Notes under the pieces: model-generated
Database searches by the model: none
Told to the model about the DNA's origin: nothing
What the model saw: the letters and a program-made list of their open reading frames with translations, nothing else
Shown: positions 1 through 6,141 of the stretch, piece after piece
How positions within the stretch are numbered: position 1 is the stretch's first letter
How the letters are laid out: each line of letters starts with the position of its first letter
Translations under genes and position numbers: made by a program
Assembly: GCA_026991005.1 (NCBI GenBank)
Contig: JALXCH010000072.1
Span: forward strand, 1 to 8,550
Length of the DNA: 8,550 bases
Direction of reading: 5' to 3'
DNA from: Calditrichia bacterium
Lineage (GTDB): Bacteria > Calditrichota > Calditrichia > RBG-13-44-9

Positions 1-621
1 ATCGATTCCCCGGTGGCTTCCTATAAAATGATGAAACGGGGTGTGAAGTTAATTTTTGTGCATTTCCATAGCGTTCCTGCCACCTCCACCGCCTCGCAGG
101 AAAACTCCAGGCGCATTGTGCGCATCCTGACCCGCTACCAGTATGTCAGCAAACTGTACCTGATTCCCATATTGGATTTGCAAAAGGAAATTATGGCCCA
201 TGCACCAACCAAACTGCGAGTGTTGCTGTATCGCCGGGTAATGTTCCGCCTGGCACAAATGGTGGCCGAGCGGGAAAAAGCGGTGGCACTGGTGACCGGC
301 GAAAGTGTGGGACAGGTGGCTTCTCAAACCCTAAGTAACATTCGAGTCATCAACGATGCGGTAACCCTACCGGTGCTGCGTCCGTTAGCCGGGGAGGATA
401 AAAAGGATATCATCGATCTGGCTAAGGAAATTGGTACATTTGAGATTTCCACCGAGCCGTTCGAGGATTGCTGCTCCCTGTTTATCCCGAAACACCCCGA
501 AACCAAAGGGGATGTGCAGGTAGTTCAGGAAGTGGAGAAAAAGCTGGCGCTGGAGCCTCTATATCCGGTGGCTTTCCAGAATGCTGAGGTGGTCAAATTC
601 AAATATCCGGAAAGTTCTTGA
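1..621 (+). CDS. thiI: tRNA 4-thiouridine synthetase ThiI, C-terminal PP-loop part (5' truncated by window edge)
   Basis: ThiI adenylates uridine 8 of tRNA and passes sulfur to it, giving 4-thiouridine; in many bacteria it also helps make the thiazole of thiamine. Frame 1 is open from the first base and starts inside the PP-loop: the first residues are IDSPVASYKMMKRG, matching the end of the SGGxDSPV ATP-binding motif. The GTG at 13 is therefore an internal codon and not a start. Further along come the family signature GESVGQVASQTLSNI (about residues 100-114 from base 1) and EDCCSLFIPKHP with two adjacent cysteines (157-158), at the place of the catalytic cysteine (Cys344 in E. coli). The protein ends soon after, so there is no C-terminal rhodanese domain; this is the short form known from Bacillus, where a separate cysteine desulfurase supplies sulfur. 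The missing N-terminus should hold the ferredoxin-like and THUMP domains. The stop codon is TGA at 619-621. Confidence 0.95.
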   Translation: MDSPVASYKMMKRGVKLIFVHFHSVPATSTASQENSRRIVRILTRYQYVSKLYLIPILDLQKEIMAHAPTKLRVLLYRRVMFRLAQMVAEREKAVALVTGESVGQVASQTLSNIRVINDAVTLPVLRPLAGEDKKDIIDLAKEIGTFEISTEPFEDCCSLFIPKHPETKGDVQVVQEVEKKLALEPLYPVAFQNAEVVKFKYPESS

Positions 622-654
622 TGCTCTCTCCAATGTCCAATGGTTGAGTTTTTA

Positions 655-678
655 CCGGGAAGTGTGAGAAACTCCCGG
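655..678 (+). other. Hairpin 34 nt downstream of thiI
   Basis: CCGGGA at 655-660 pairs with TCCCGG at 673-678. With A661 bulged, two more pairs are possible (662-663 with 671-672), leaving a 7-nt loop. Its place just after the thiI stop suggests a 3'-end or terminator role, but no U-tract follows it on the + strand (the next bases are CATTCGG), so a standard intrinsic terminator is not supported. It could still protect a 3' end or act with Rho. Confidence 0.3.
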
Positions 679-810
679 CATTCGGAAAATGACAGGCCTG
701 TTGGGTGGATTTGAATACCTGGTTCATCTTGTAAATAGTTCTTCTGGGTACACTCGGTGAGGAAGCTTAGTTTAATTCCTTACCCGGAAGAAATATGGAA
801 TAGACTCAAT

Positions 811-907
811 AAAAAAGAAGGATGTTGCCGGACACATCTTAATGAGGAGGCACTACGAATGCGGGAAAAAGACCCGCAAAATCGAAGGTACCGGCAACAT
901 CCTTCTT
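811..907 (-). other. Large inverted-repeat element with nested hairpin; terminator-like on the - strand, possible small RNA
   Basis: Seventeen bases at 815-831 (AAGAAGGATGTTGCCGG) are perfectly complementary to 891-907. The 59-nt interior contains a second hairpin, GCGGG 861-865 with CCCGC 873-877. Read on the - strand, the long stem ends directly in six T residues (816-811), the layout of an intrinsic terminator. The loop is far larger than in a simple terminator, so a self-terminating small RNA of about 95 nt is an alternative. In that reading the - strand loop exposes CCTCC (850-846), complementary to Shine-Dalgarno sequences. Read on the + strand, the same bases are a GGAGG followed 8 nt later by ATG and a 16-codon reading frame that runs through the right arm. 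The nearest gene that a - strand terminator would serve is the four-cysteine protein ending at 1027. A MITE-like element is also possible. No known RNA family was recognised. Confidence 0.6.
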
Positions 908-1005
908 AAAAGTTTACACCCCGTAACGAAAAGAGTTCCCGCCGGTAATCCGGAAATGTGATTGTGAACAAAAAGGCAGGTAAAAATCTGGAAATTCACT
1001 TCACG

Positions 1006-1030
1006 GTAACCGGACGAAATAGACGGTTAC
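1006..1030 (-). terminator. Weak hairpin at the 3' end of the four-cysteine membrane protein gene
   Basis: GTAACCG at 1006-1012 pairs with CGGTTAC at 1024-1030 (7 bp, 11-nt loop), overlapping the stop codon of the - strand gene. No T-run follows directly on the - strand; the first run of Ts is about 20 nt further on. If it takes part in termination it is not a textbook intrinsic terminator; the hairpin at 811-907 is the better candidate for ending this transcript. Confidence 0.25.
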
Positions 1031-1386
1031 TGGTAAATATCGTCCTTTTCAAACTGTTCGCAACTGTCGTCCAGATTCACTTCCACATTACGTAACTGAC
1101 ATTTGTAGTAGAAGTTTTCTACTTCACCTTTATTGTCACTCATGTGAATAAACGAGAGGCGATATTTGCAAAACTGACAGGTACGGGGAATGGATTCGTG
1201 CTGATGCGTGCGCGTGGTGGAAAGGGTGAACCGATAGAAGAACCGCGAGATGCTTTCCACATAAAACGATATTTGCTGAAGAATCATCTTAATCTTAAAT
1301 AAAATGATGATCTGGAAAATGAACAGCCCGATAACGGCAATGATGAGCGATCCGACTGTGATGGGATCGGTTAATATGGTGTTCAT
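1027..1386 (-). CDS. Small membrane-anchored protein with a four-cysteine, zinc-ribbon-like tail (unknown function)
   Basis: I do not recognise a named family. The 119-residue protein has a strongly hydrophobic helix at about residues 10-33, then an amphipathic stretch (34-55) and a soluble tail. The tail carries four cysteines: a CQFC knuckle (C70, C73), then C96 and C109. The order CxxC...C...C with spacings of 22 and 12 fits a single zinc- or metal-binding site, although disulfides or an iron centre cannot be excluded. The charged residues after the helix (KIK at 31-33) suggest that the tail faces the cytoplasm, in which case metal binding is likelier than disulfides. The ATG at 1386-1384 is preceded by an excellent Shine-Dalgarno (GGAGGAG), which supports this as a real gene. 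The gene stands alone, divergent from the ychF-like gene and convergent with thiI. Confidence 0.7.
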   Translation of the reverse strand: MNTILTDPITVGSLIIAVIGLFIFQIIILFKIKMILQQISFYVESISRFFYRFTLSTTRTHQHESIPRTCQFCKYRLSFIHMSDNKGEVENFYYKCQLRNVEVNLDDSCEQFEKDDIYQ

Positions 1387-1389
1387 ATT

Positions 1390-1396
1390 CTCCTCC
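1390..1396 (-). promoter_or_regulatory. Strong Shine-Dalgarno for the four-cysteine protein
   Basis: GGAGGAG on the - strand ends 3 nt before the ATG (GGAGG core 5 nt away). It fixes the start codon and contrasts with the kinase and PorD-like genes, which lack such a site. Confidence 0.75.
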
Positions 1397-1419
1397 GCGT
1401 TTCCCTACGTTTATATACC

Positions 1420-1437
1420 CCGGAATTCCCTTTCCGG
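1420..1437. promoter_or_regulatory. Short inverted repeat upstream of the four-cysteine gene
   Basis: CCGGAA at 1420-1425 is mirrored by TTCCGG at 1432-1437 with a 6-nt spacer. A TATATA lies beside it at 1412-1417, which on the - strand could be a -10 box 26 nt upstream of the start codon, although no good -35 box sits at the right distance. An operator overlapping a promoter is possible, but short inverted repeats of this size are common by chance. Confidence 0.25.
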
Positions 1438-1517
1438 TTCTGTTTCATTCTCATTTACATATTCGTCCGTTTTCAAAAATAATTAATTGAAATCTCAATT
1501 CAAATAGGGAGTGAAAA

Positions 1518-1539
1518 ATTTCCTGGAGATTTCCTGGGG
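1518..1539. repeat. Two 11-bp tandem copies of ATTTCCTGGRG, next to a G/T-rich tract
   Basis: ATTTCCTGGAG (1518-1528) is followed without a gap by ATTTCCTGGGG (1529-1539), 10 of 11 bases the same; a further AAATTTCC occurs at about 1580-1587. One helical-turn spacing is typical of paired protein-binding sites, so this may be regulatory for the ychF-like gene or the four-cysteine gene. From 1547 to 1579 the + strand has no A and only one C, an unusual strand bias. Confidence 0.4.
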
Positions 1540-1603
1540 CAAATTCGGTGGTTGTTTGTTTTCGTGGGGTGGTGTGTGTAAATTTCCCTCCGGTTAGCGA
1601 GGA

Positions 1604-1718
1604 AGCAGAATAGGCGCCAGGTACGGAACAAAAACGGCAGTGAGCTTCCGTACCGCGCAAAGGAATGCTTCTACCGGATGAGTTTCCTTTTTCTTTACGG
1701 AAAGAAATTAATTCTGCT
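1604..1718. ncRNA. Candidate structured RNA: closing helix around three stem-loops
   Basis: An 8-bp perfect helix (AGCAGAAT 1604-1611 with ATTCTGCT 1711-1718) encloses three consecutive hairpins. The first is a 13-bp stem with a 2-nt bulge: GCGC 1614-1617 with 1655-1658, and GGTACGGAA 1620-1628 with TTCCGTACC 1646-1654. The second is AAAGGAA 1659-1665 with 1684-1690. The third is TTTCTTT 1690-1696 with AAAGAAA 1701-1707 (it shares base 1690 with the second). A competing pairing, GGAAGC 1601-1606 with GCTTCC 1644-1649, would break the closing helix and part of the first stem, as in switch-like leaders. The region ends 125 nt before the ychF-like start, so it may be in that gene's 5' leader; a free-standing RNA on either strand is equally open. 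It matches no riboswitch class I can recall. The first stem is convincing; the overall fold is inference from hand pairing. Confidence 0.35.
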
Positions 1719-1842
1719 GAGGTACTGTCCGAGGCAAGAGACGTCCCGAACGGAGTTTGGAAAAGGAGAGAGATTTGAAAACCGATTGTTTTTCTGATTA
1801 ACCATTTTTCAATATGCTTTAACATCGCAATTCAGGAAAGGA

Positions 1843-2937
1843 ATGTTCATGGAGATTGGAATTATTGGGTTACCTTTTTCCGGAAAGACCACGCTGTTTT
1901 CTACCTTAACCGGTCTGGATAGCAGCACGGCCCAGCATACGGGGAAAATAGAGGTGCATCGGGGAATCGTGAAGGTGCCCGATGAGCGGTTAGATCGGCT
2001 TACGGAAATTTTCCGTCCCAAAAAGCAGGTGAATGCCACCATCGAGTACATCGAGGTGGGAGGTGTAGATCAGGAAGCAGCCCACGGAAAGGGGTTTGAT
2101 CCTCAGTTCCTGGCTGTGCTAAAGAATACCGATGCGCTTTGCCATGTGGTGCGGGCTTTCCGTAACGATGCCGTGCCTCATCCCGAAGGCTCGATTGATG
2201 TGGTGCGCGATGTGCAGATTGTGGAAGCGGAGTTCATCCTTTCGGATCTGGCAATTGTGGAGAACCGCATTACCCGGCTGGAGAAGCAGATCCAGCGTGC
2301 GAAAAATGAAGAGGATATCAAAGAACTGGAATTGATGAAACGTTTCCGGGAGCAACTGGAAGCCGAAAAGCCGCTTCGGGAACTGGAGATGAGCGAGGAA
2401 GAGCAGCGCAAGGTGCGCGGCTACCAGTTCCTTTCGGCCAAACCGTTGATTATTGCGGTCAATTATGGGGAAGAAGACATCGTGCGGGAGGAAGAAATCC
2501 TGAAACCTCTCCGGGATTTTACGACGCATCCGAATGTGGTGGTCACCGGTTTTTCGGCGAAGGTAGAGCTGGAAATTTCGCAGCTGGATGAAGAAGATCG
2601 GGAAATCTTTCTGCAGGAGATGAACATCACCGAGCCAGCCCTGCACAAACTCATTCGTAAATCCTATGAACTACTGGGACTAATCTCCTTCTTCACCGTG
2701 GGTGAGGATGAGTGCCGTGCCTGGACTATTCGCCAGAATACCACGGCACAAAAAGCCGCGGGTGTGATTCATTCCGACCTGGAACGCGGGTTCATCCGTG
2801 CCGAGGTGGTTAACTACCGGGATTTTATCCAGTACGGGAGCCTGGCAAAATGCCGGGAAAAAGGCATCCTGCGGCTGGAAGGCAAGGACTACATCGTGCA
2901 GGATGGGGATATCATAACTGTGCGGTTTAATGTGTAA
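1843..2937 (+). CDS. Divergent YchF/OLA1-family P-loop NTPase with C-terminal TGS domain
   Basis: YchF/OLA1 proteins are Obg-related NTPases that prefer ATP and associate with ribosomes and the stress response. At 364 residues this matches the usual family length. The P-loop is GLPFSGKTT (9-17); the G4-position motif is NYGE (207-210), the NxxE form linked to ATP rather than GTP use; FSAK (237-240) sits at the G5 position. Residues 140-195 are charged and helical, the family's coiled-coil insert. The C-terminal TGS/DUF933 domain (about 281-364) is well conserved, with RAWTIRQNTTAQKAAGVIH and EGKDYIVQDGDI. The G3/switch II region reads YIEVGGV (69-75), where classical YchF has VDIAGLV, so the DxxG aspartate appears replaced by Glu71; the switch I TIEPN motif is not kept (KIEVH, 35-39). 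It is therefore a divergent paralogue, and I withhold the symbol ychF. Family alignment favours the second ATG (1849, Met3), which also has AAGGA 6 nt upstream; both starts share the AGGAAAGGA at 1834-1842. Confidence 0.9.
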   Translation: MFMEIGIIGLPFSGKTTLFSTLTGLDSSTAQHTGKIEVHRGIVKVPDERLDRLTEIFRPKKQVNATIEYIEVGGVDQEAAHGKGFDPQFLAVLKNTDALCHVVRAFRNDAVPHPEGSIDVVRDVQIVEAEFILSDLAIVENRITRLEKQIQRAKNEEDIKELELMKRFREQLEAEKPLRELEMSEEEQRKVRGYQFLSAKPLIIAVNYGEEDIVREEEILKPLRDFTTHPNVVVTGFSAKVELEISQLDEEDREIFLQEMNITEPALHKLIRKSYELLGLISFFTVGEDECRAWTIRQNTTAQKAAGVIHSDLERGFIRAEVVNYRDFIQYGSLAKCREKGILRLEGKDYIVQDGDIITVRFNV

Positions 2938-2952
2938 TTCAAAAGGCGGGTT

Positions 2953-5778
2953 TTACGTTTTTCCGGGAATATCTGAATTTTGCCGGAAGCGAGGTTCCCG
3001 CGGGTAGAGCAAGGAACGAATATCAAAAAAATCTAAATGGTGCGGGGAAAACTGAATAACCTGCTTCATCATCTCTTCCCAATTAACCAGTTGATGCCGG
3101 TTTGCCTGATAATGAGGATTCCGATTCATTAAATCCACCGAGTTAGCCACTACCCAGAAATCGTTAATTATTTTTGCGGAATGAAAAGAAAGAGCAGCGT
3201 ACTTGTAACTATTTTGCCAATCTTTCTGCCAGAAAAGAAAATACGCCAGTGTATAAGAACCGATAGGGATGAACCAGTACTTATTCTGCTGGTTCCACAG
3301 GATTAGTGCTTGATTAATTGCCTCCACCGCTTTTTCTCCCTTGCCAAGATAGAAACTCAGCATCGCTTCGATATAAAGCAAAGGAGGATCGTTCTCTCCT
3401 ACCTCCAAATTTTCCCGGGCTAAATCGATAAACTGCTTCGTGAGGGAATATTCCTTCAGAATAAGGGCACTGAGGGCTTTAAAGGTGTAAATGTAGAGTT
3501 TTTCGAGGCGGTATTTATGGGAAATATTTTGAATAAATTCGTCCGGTTCTTCCACCACTTTGCGAAATTGGCCGGAAATAATCCAGGTAATTTGCTGGCG
3601 AATGTAAAAATAGAGTTTCCGGGCTGTGGGAATTTTGTAAATATTATCCACAAGAGAGAATGTTTGAAGTACGTGATGAATACGCACCACATCTACTAAC
3701 CCCAGGTAAAAATTCAGTAAGTCCATAGAAATCTGCAGCACACGGGAGTATTTCTTCAGTACCAGGTAATAATGCAGCAGCCGATCGCGCGAGGGCAAAT
3801 CGGATTGCAATTCCCAGTAAGGTAAAATATCTTCCAGCAGCTGGAGCTGGCGTTCTTCCGGTATCTGGAAAAAAATTCGGCGGAATAGCCCGGTACTTCG
3901 AAATCCCAGATAGAGATTTCCCGTCACACCGTAATCCTGAAAAAGGATTTGTTTTTGCGCCAACTCCAGAACAATCTGCCCCTCTTTGTGGAATTTCTCT
4001 TCCAGCAACCAGTTCACGAATCCCACGGGATTAAAAAAGCCGGAAATAACCAGATATTCCAGAAACTGTTGCTCTTTATCGCTCAAATCGAATTCTGCAG
4101 AAATTGTATTGCCAGCTTCTACATCAAATTCTCCATAGGGAGGGAATGTATCGTCGTAATTGAAGGGAAGATCGGCATCCTGTAACGGACAATTAGCCGA
4201 AGTTCCTGTATGGGAAGACGGGGCTTCCAGGTGTAAGGTATGGTGTTCGGGCAATTTTTCCAAAAAAGATGAAGATTCTTTCTCATTCAAAGTAATGAGC
4301 CAGTGGATGGGCTCGTTCTTCAAAAGATCAAACATAATCTGAAAAAAATGTGGAAACAGTTTGTACAGGTTGCTCGCATTGGAAATGTGCAGCAGGACCG
4401 GTTTATGGGCTCCCATTATGTGAATGATTTTCTGAAAAAGCACCAGGGCATTGTAAAATTTAATATGAATGGGAATTTCCGCCGTTAACCTCTGGATGCT
4501 TTCGTATTGTTCAAAGAAATTATCTTTGAGCAAAATATCCAGAAAATGTGTTTCCGGAGAATATTCGTCCAGAAGTTCTCGTAAGGAATCAACCTCTTCC
4601 TGGGAGAGTTGTTGAATTGCAGTTTTGAATAATCCGTAAAGTTTGCTGGGAATAATGGGCGAATAGGGAATAATGAGCCGAAAATTGTCCTGAAAAAAGC
4701 TATCGTGAAGGTGATAGCGCACATGGTAAATGGTATGGGTGTGTTGATATGGGACGATTGTAATGGAGCTGTGATGCCCTTTATTGCGAAAATGCTGGAG
4801 TAGCTTTTCTTTAATCTGGCAATTAACCTCGCGGATTTGCGTGCCCAAAATGAGGAGGGAAACATCGTATGGTTCCCCTGTTTGGGAAGCCTGGCGTTGG
4901 CGAAGCACAGTTAGAAGTAAGTCCGAAGTGTAAAAGCGATCTTCCGGTTGTTTCTGGAGGAGCAGGTTAAGGATGTGAGCAATCTCCAGAGAAATATCCG
5001 GTACCACTGTACGGATGGATGGAGCTTCTTCGTAAAGGTGAGCATTAATGGTATCGTAGATGTTTTTACGGTAAAATGGATTTTTCCCGGTAATCAGTTC
5101 GTACCAGATGATTCCCAGAGAATACATGTCGCAGAAGGGATCGATTTTGCTTCCGGTGGCTTGTTCCGGTGCGATGTAGGATGTGGTTCCAATAAAATCC
5201 CCGGTGCGGGTAATGCTTACCGTAGCACTCAGATCTTTTACGACACCCATGTCGGTAATTTTTACGACGAATCCGTCTTCGCTTAACCGATTGAAAATTT
5301 CATCCTCTGCCAGCTCCAGAGAAATATCCGGATGTTTCAGAAGAATGTTGGAAGGTTTCAGATCGCGGTGTACCAGGTCGTGGTGGTGCAAATCCGATAG
5401 GCCAGCTGTTATCTGAATAATGATGTTTTGAATAATGTCTTCTTTTCGGGAATAAGGAAAGTGACTGGTGATTTTAATGAAATCTGCCAGGGAAATGCCG
5501 GGGACGTATTCCATTTCGAAAGCTACAAAGGTGGGTTGAATCCAGTACTGCAGCATGCGGACGATGTGAGGGGATTTTACCTTATCCAATGCCCGAATCT
5601 CCCGTTTAAACCGTTTGAGGGGGACATTGTCCAGGGATTGGGTGACTTCAATCAGCTTAATCACGGTGTATTGATTGAGCCTGGGGTTTAGTACCCGATA
5701 AACCAGTCCGTATTGACCTGCACCCAGGAGTTTACGTGAGGAATAATGGGATAATTCTTCTGGCCAGAATGTTTTCAT
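2953..5778 (-). CDS. Ser/Thr protein kinase fused to a degenerate STAND-like NTPase region, winged helix and TPR-like tail
   Basis: The 941-residue protein begins with a complete Hanks-type kinase domain (about 1-295). It has the glycine loop GAGQYG (19-24), the ATP lysine K41 in VIK, the helix C glutamate E60, catalytic HRDLKPSN (137-144, D139), a DMG in place of DFG (176-178), GTTSYIAPEQ (197-206), D217 and the late arginine R281. All catalytic residues are present, so it should be active. An extra 15-20 residues lie between the catalytic loop and DMG. Residues 308-560 resemble the ATPase module that follows the kinase in PknK-like regulators, but neither a Walker A GxxxxGK[ST] nor an acidic Walker B can be found. 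Residues 562-645 resemble the following winged helix, and 650-880 look like a helical TPR-type solenoid (clearest at 797-830). No transmembrane helix is evident, so it is probably cytoplasmic. The ATG at 5778 has no Shine-Dalgarno (A-rich upstream). Partners and signal are unknown. Confidence 0.9.
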   Translation of the reverse strand: MKTFWPEELSHYSSRKLLGAGQYGLVYRVLNPRLNQYTVIKLIEVTQSLDNVPLKRFKREIRALDKVKSPHIVRMLQYWIQPTFVAFEMEYVPGISLADFIKITSHFPYSRKEDIIQNIIIQITAGLSDLHHHDLVHRDLKPSNILLKHPDISLELAEDEIFNRLSEDGFVVKITDMGVVKDLSATVSITRTGDFIGTTSYIAPEQATGSKIDPFCDMYSLGIIWYELITGKNPFYRKNIYDTINAHLYEEAPSIRTVVPDISLEIAHILNLLLQKQPEDRFYTSDLLLTVLRQRQASQTGEPYDVSLLILGTQIREVNCQIKEKLLQHFRNKGHHSSITIVPYQHTHTIYHVRYHLHDSFFQDNFRLIIPYSPIIPSKLYGLFKTAIQQLSQEEVDSLRELLDEYSPETHFLDILLKDNFFEQYESIQRLTAEIPIHIKFYNALVLFQKIIHIMGAHKPVLLHISNASNLYKLFPHFFQIMFDLLKNEPIHWLITLNEKESSSFLEKLPEHHTLHLEAPSSHTGTSANCPLQDADLPFNYDDTFPPYGEFDVEAGNTISAEFDLSDKEQQFLEYLVISGFFNPVGFVNWLLEEKFHKEGQIVLELAQKQILFQDYGVTGNLYLGFRSTGLFRRIFFQIPEERQLQLLEDILPYWELQSDLPSRDRLLHYYLVLKKYSRVLQISMDLLNFYLGLVDVVRIHHVLQTFSLVDNIYKIPTARKLYFYIRQQITWIISGQFRKVVEEPDEFIQNISHKYRLEKLYIYTFKALSALILKEYSLTKQFIDLARENLEVGENDPPLLYIEAMLSFYLGKGEKAVEAINQALILWNQQNKYWFIPIGSYTLAYFLFWQKDWQNSYKYAALSFHSAKIINDFWVVANSVDLMNRNPHYQANRHQLVNWEEMMKQVIQFSPHHLDFFDIRSLLYPREPRFRQNSDIPGKT

Positions 5779-5905
5779 GATAGTTTTTTATTTTTTGTAA
5801 TGAACCAGGCTCGAATCAGGGAAAAGCCATGAACGCCCGGTGTGATTCCGACAGGGCATCTCCGGTTGTCCCACCCACAGATACCCGATCTGACTTTCTG
5901 GAATA

Positions 5906-5944
5906 TTTAAAAGACCCAGGGATTGAGTGAATCAAAACGATTCA
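5906..5944 (-). promoter_or_regulatory. Possible kinase promoter with an inverted repeat over the -35 box
   Basis: On the - strand TTGATT (5935-5930) is followed after 18 nt by TTTAAA (5911-5906), each matching 4 of 6 consensus bases. The -35 box lies inside a perfect inverted repeat, TGAATC 5928-5933 and GATTCA 5939-5944, with a 5-nt spacer, which could be an operator. If it is used, the kinase mRNA would have a leader of about 120 nt without a Shine-Dalgarno. The rest of the 363-nt gap (5779-6141) holds no gene that I can support. Confidence 0.25.
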
Positions 5945-6023
5945 ATAGCATATTATTAACATATGAACCCAAACTGCCCCAAACACTGTAAAAAATGAAA
6001 CAGAGAGGCACCAAAACGGAATA

Positions 6024-6046
6024 GGGAAAGGTTTTGTTCTTTTCCC
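6024..6046 (-). terminator. Weak hairpin downstream of the PorD-like gene
   Basis: GGGAAA at 6024-6029 pairs with TTTCCC at 6041-6046 (plus one G-T pair), leaving a loop of about 10 nt, roughly 95 nt past the stop codon of the - strand gene. The - strand sequence that follows is TATTCCGTTTT, only moderately T-rich. It is the best terminator-like structure in this gap, but a poor one. Confidence 0.2.
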
Positions 6047-6141
6047 CGGAAGTGTCCCATTGGCAATAACAGAAATCTCTCCCCCTCGTTAAAATTAACC
6101 ATATTTGCAGAGTTCTTCTTTTTTATTTGTACAGGATGTGC

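Noticed and set aside
13..15. GTG as the start codon of thiI
   Set aside because: It lies inside the PP-loop motif IDSPVA, which belongs in the middle of the protein; the frame is open from base 1.
832..890. Hammerhead-like core (TAATGAG ... CGAAT) inside the 811-907 hairpin
   Set aside because: The required CUGAUGA and GAAA are not exact and no stem II can be formed between them.
808..911. MITE with AAAA target duplication around the 17-bp inverted repeat
   Set aside because: The flanking AAAA runs are too simple to count as a duplication, and no transposase or second copy is in the window. It stays only as an alternative.
1451..1825. 124-codon open frame on the - strand opposite the ychF-like leader
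   Set aside because: It has no Shine-Dalgarno, a low-complexity Ser/Thr/Arg-rich product with no family resemblance, and it runs straight through the hairpins at 1604-1718 and the tandem repeat. It is most likely a chance frame.
2119..2646. 175-codon antisense frame within the ychF-like gene
   Set aside because: It is wholly antisense to a well-conserved gene; its composition mirrors the Glu/Lys/Leu-rich sense strand.
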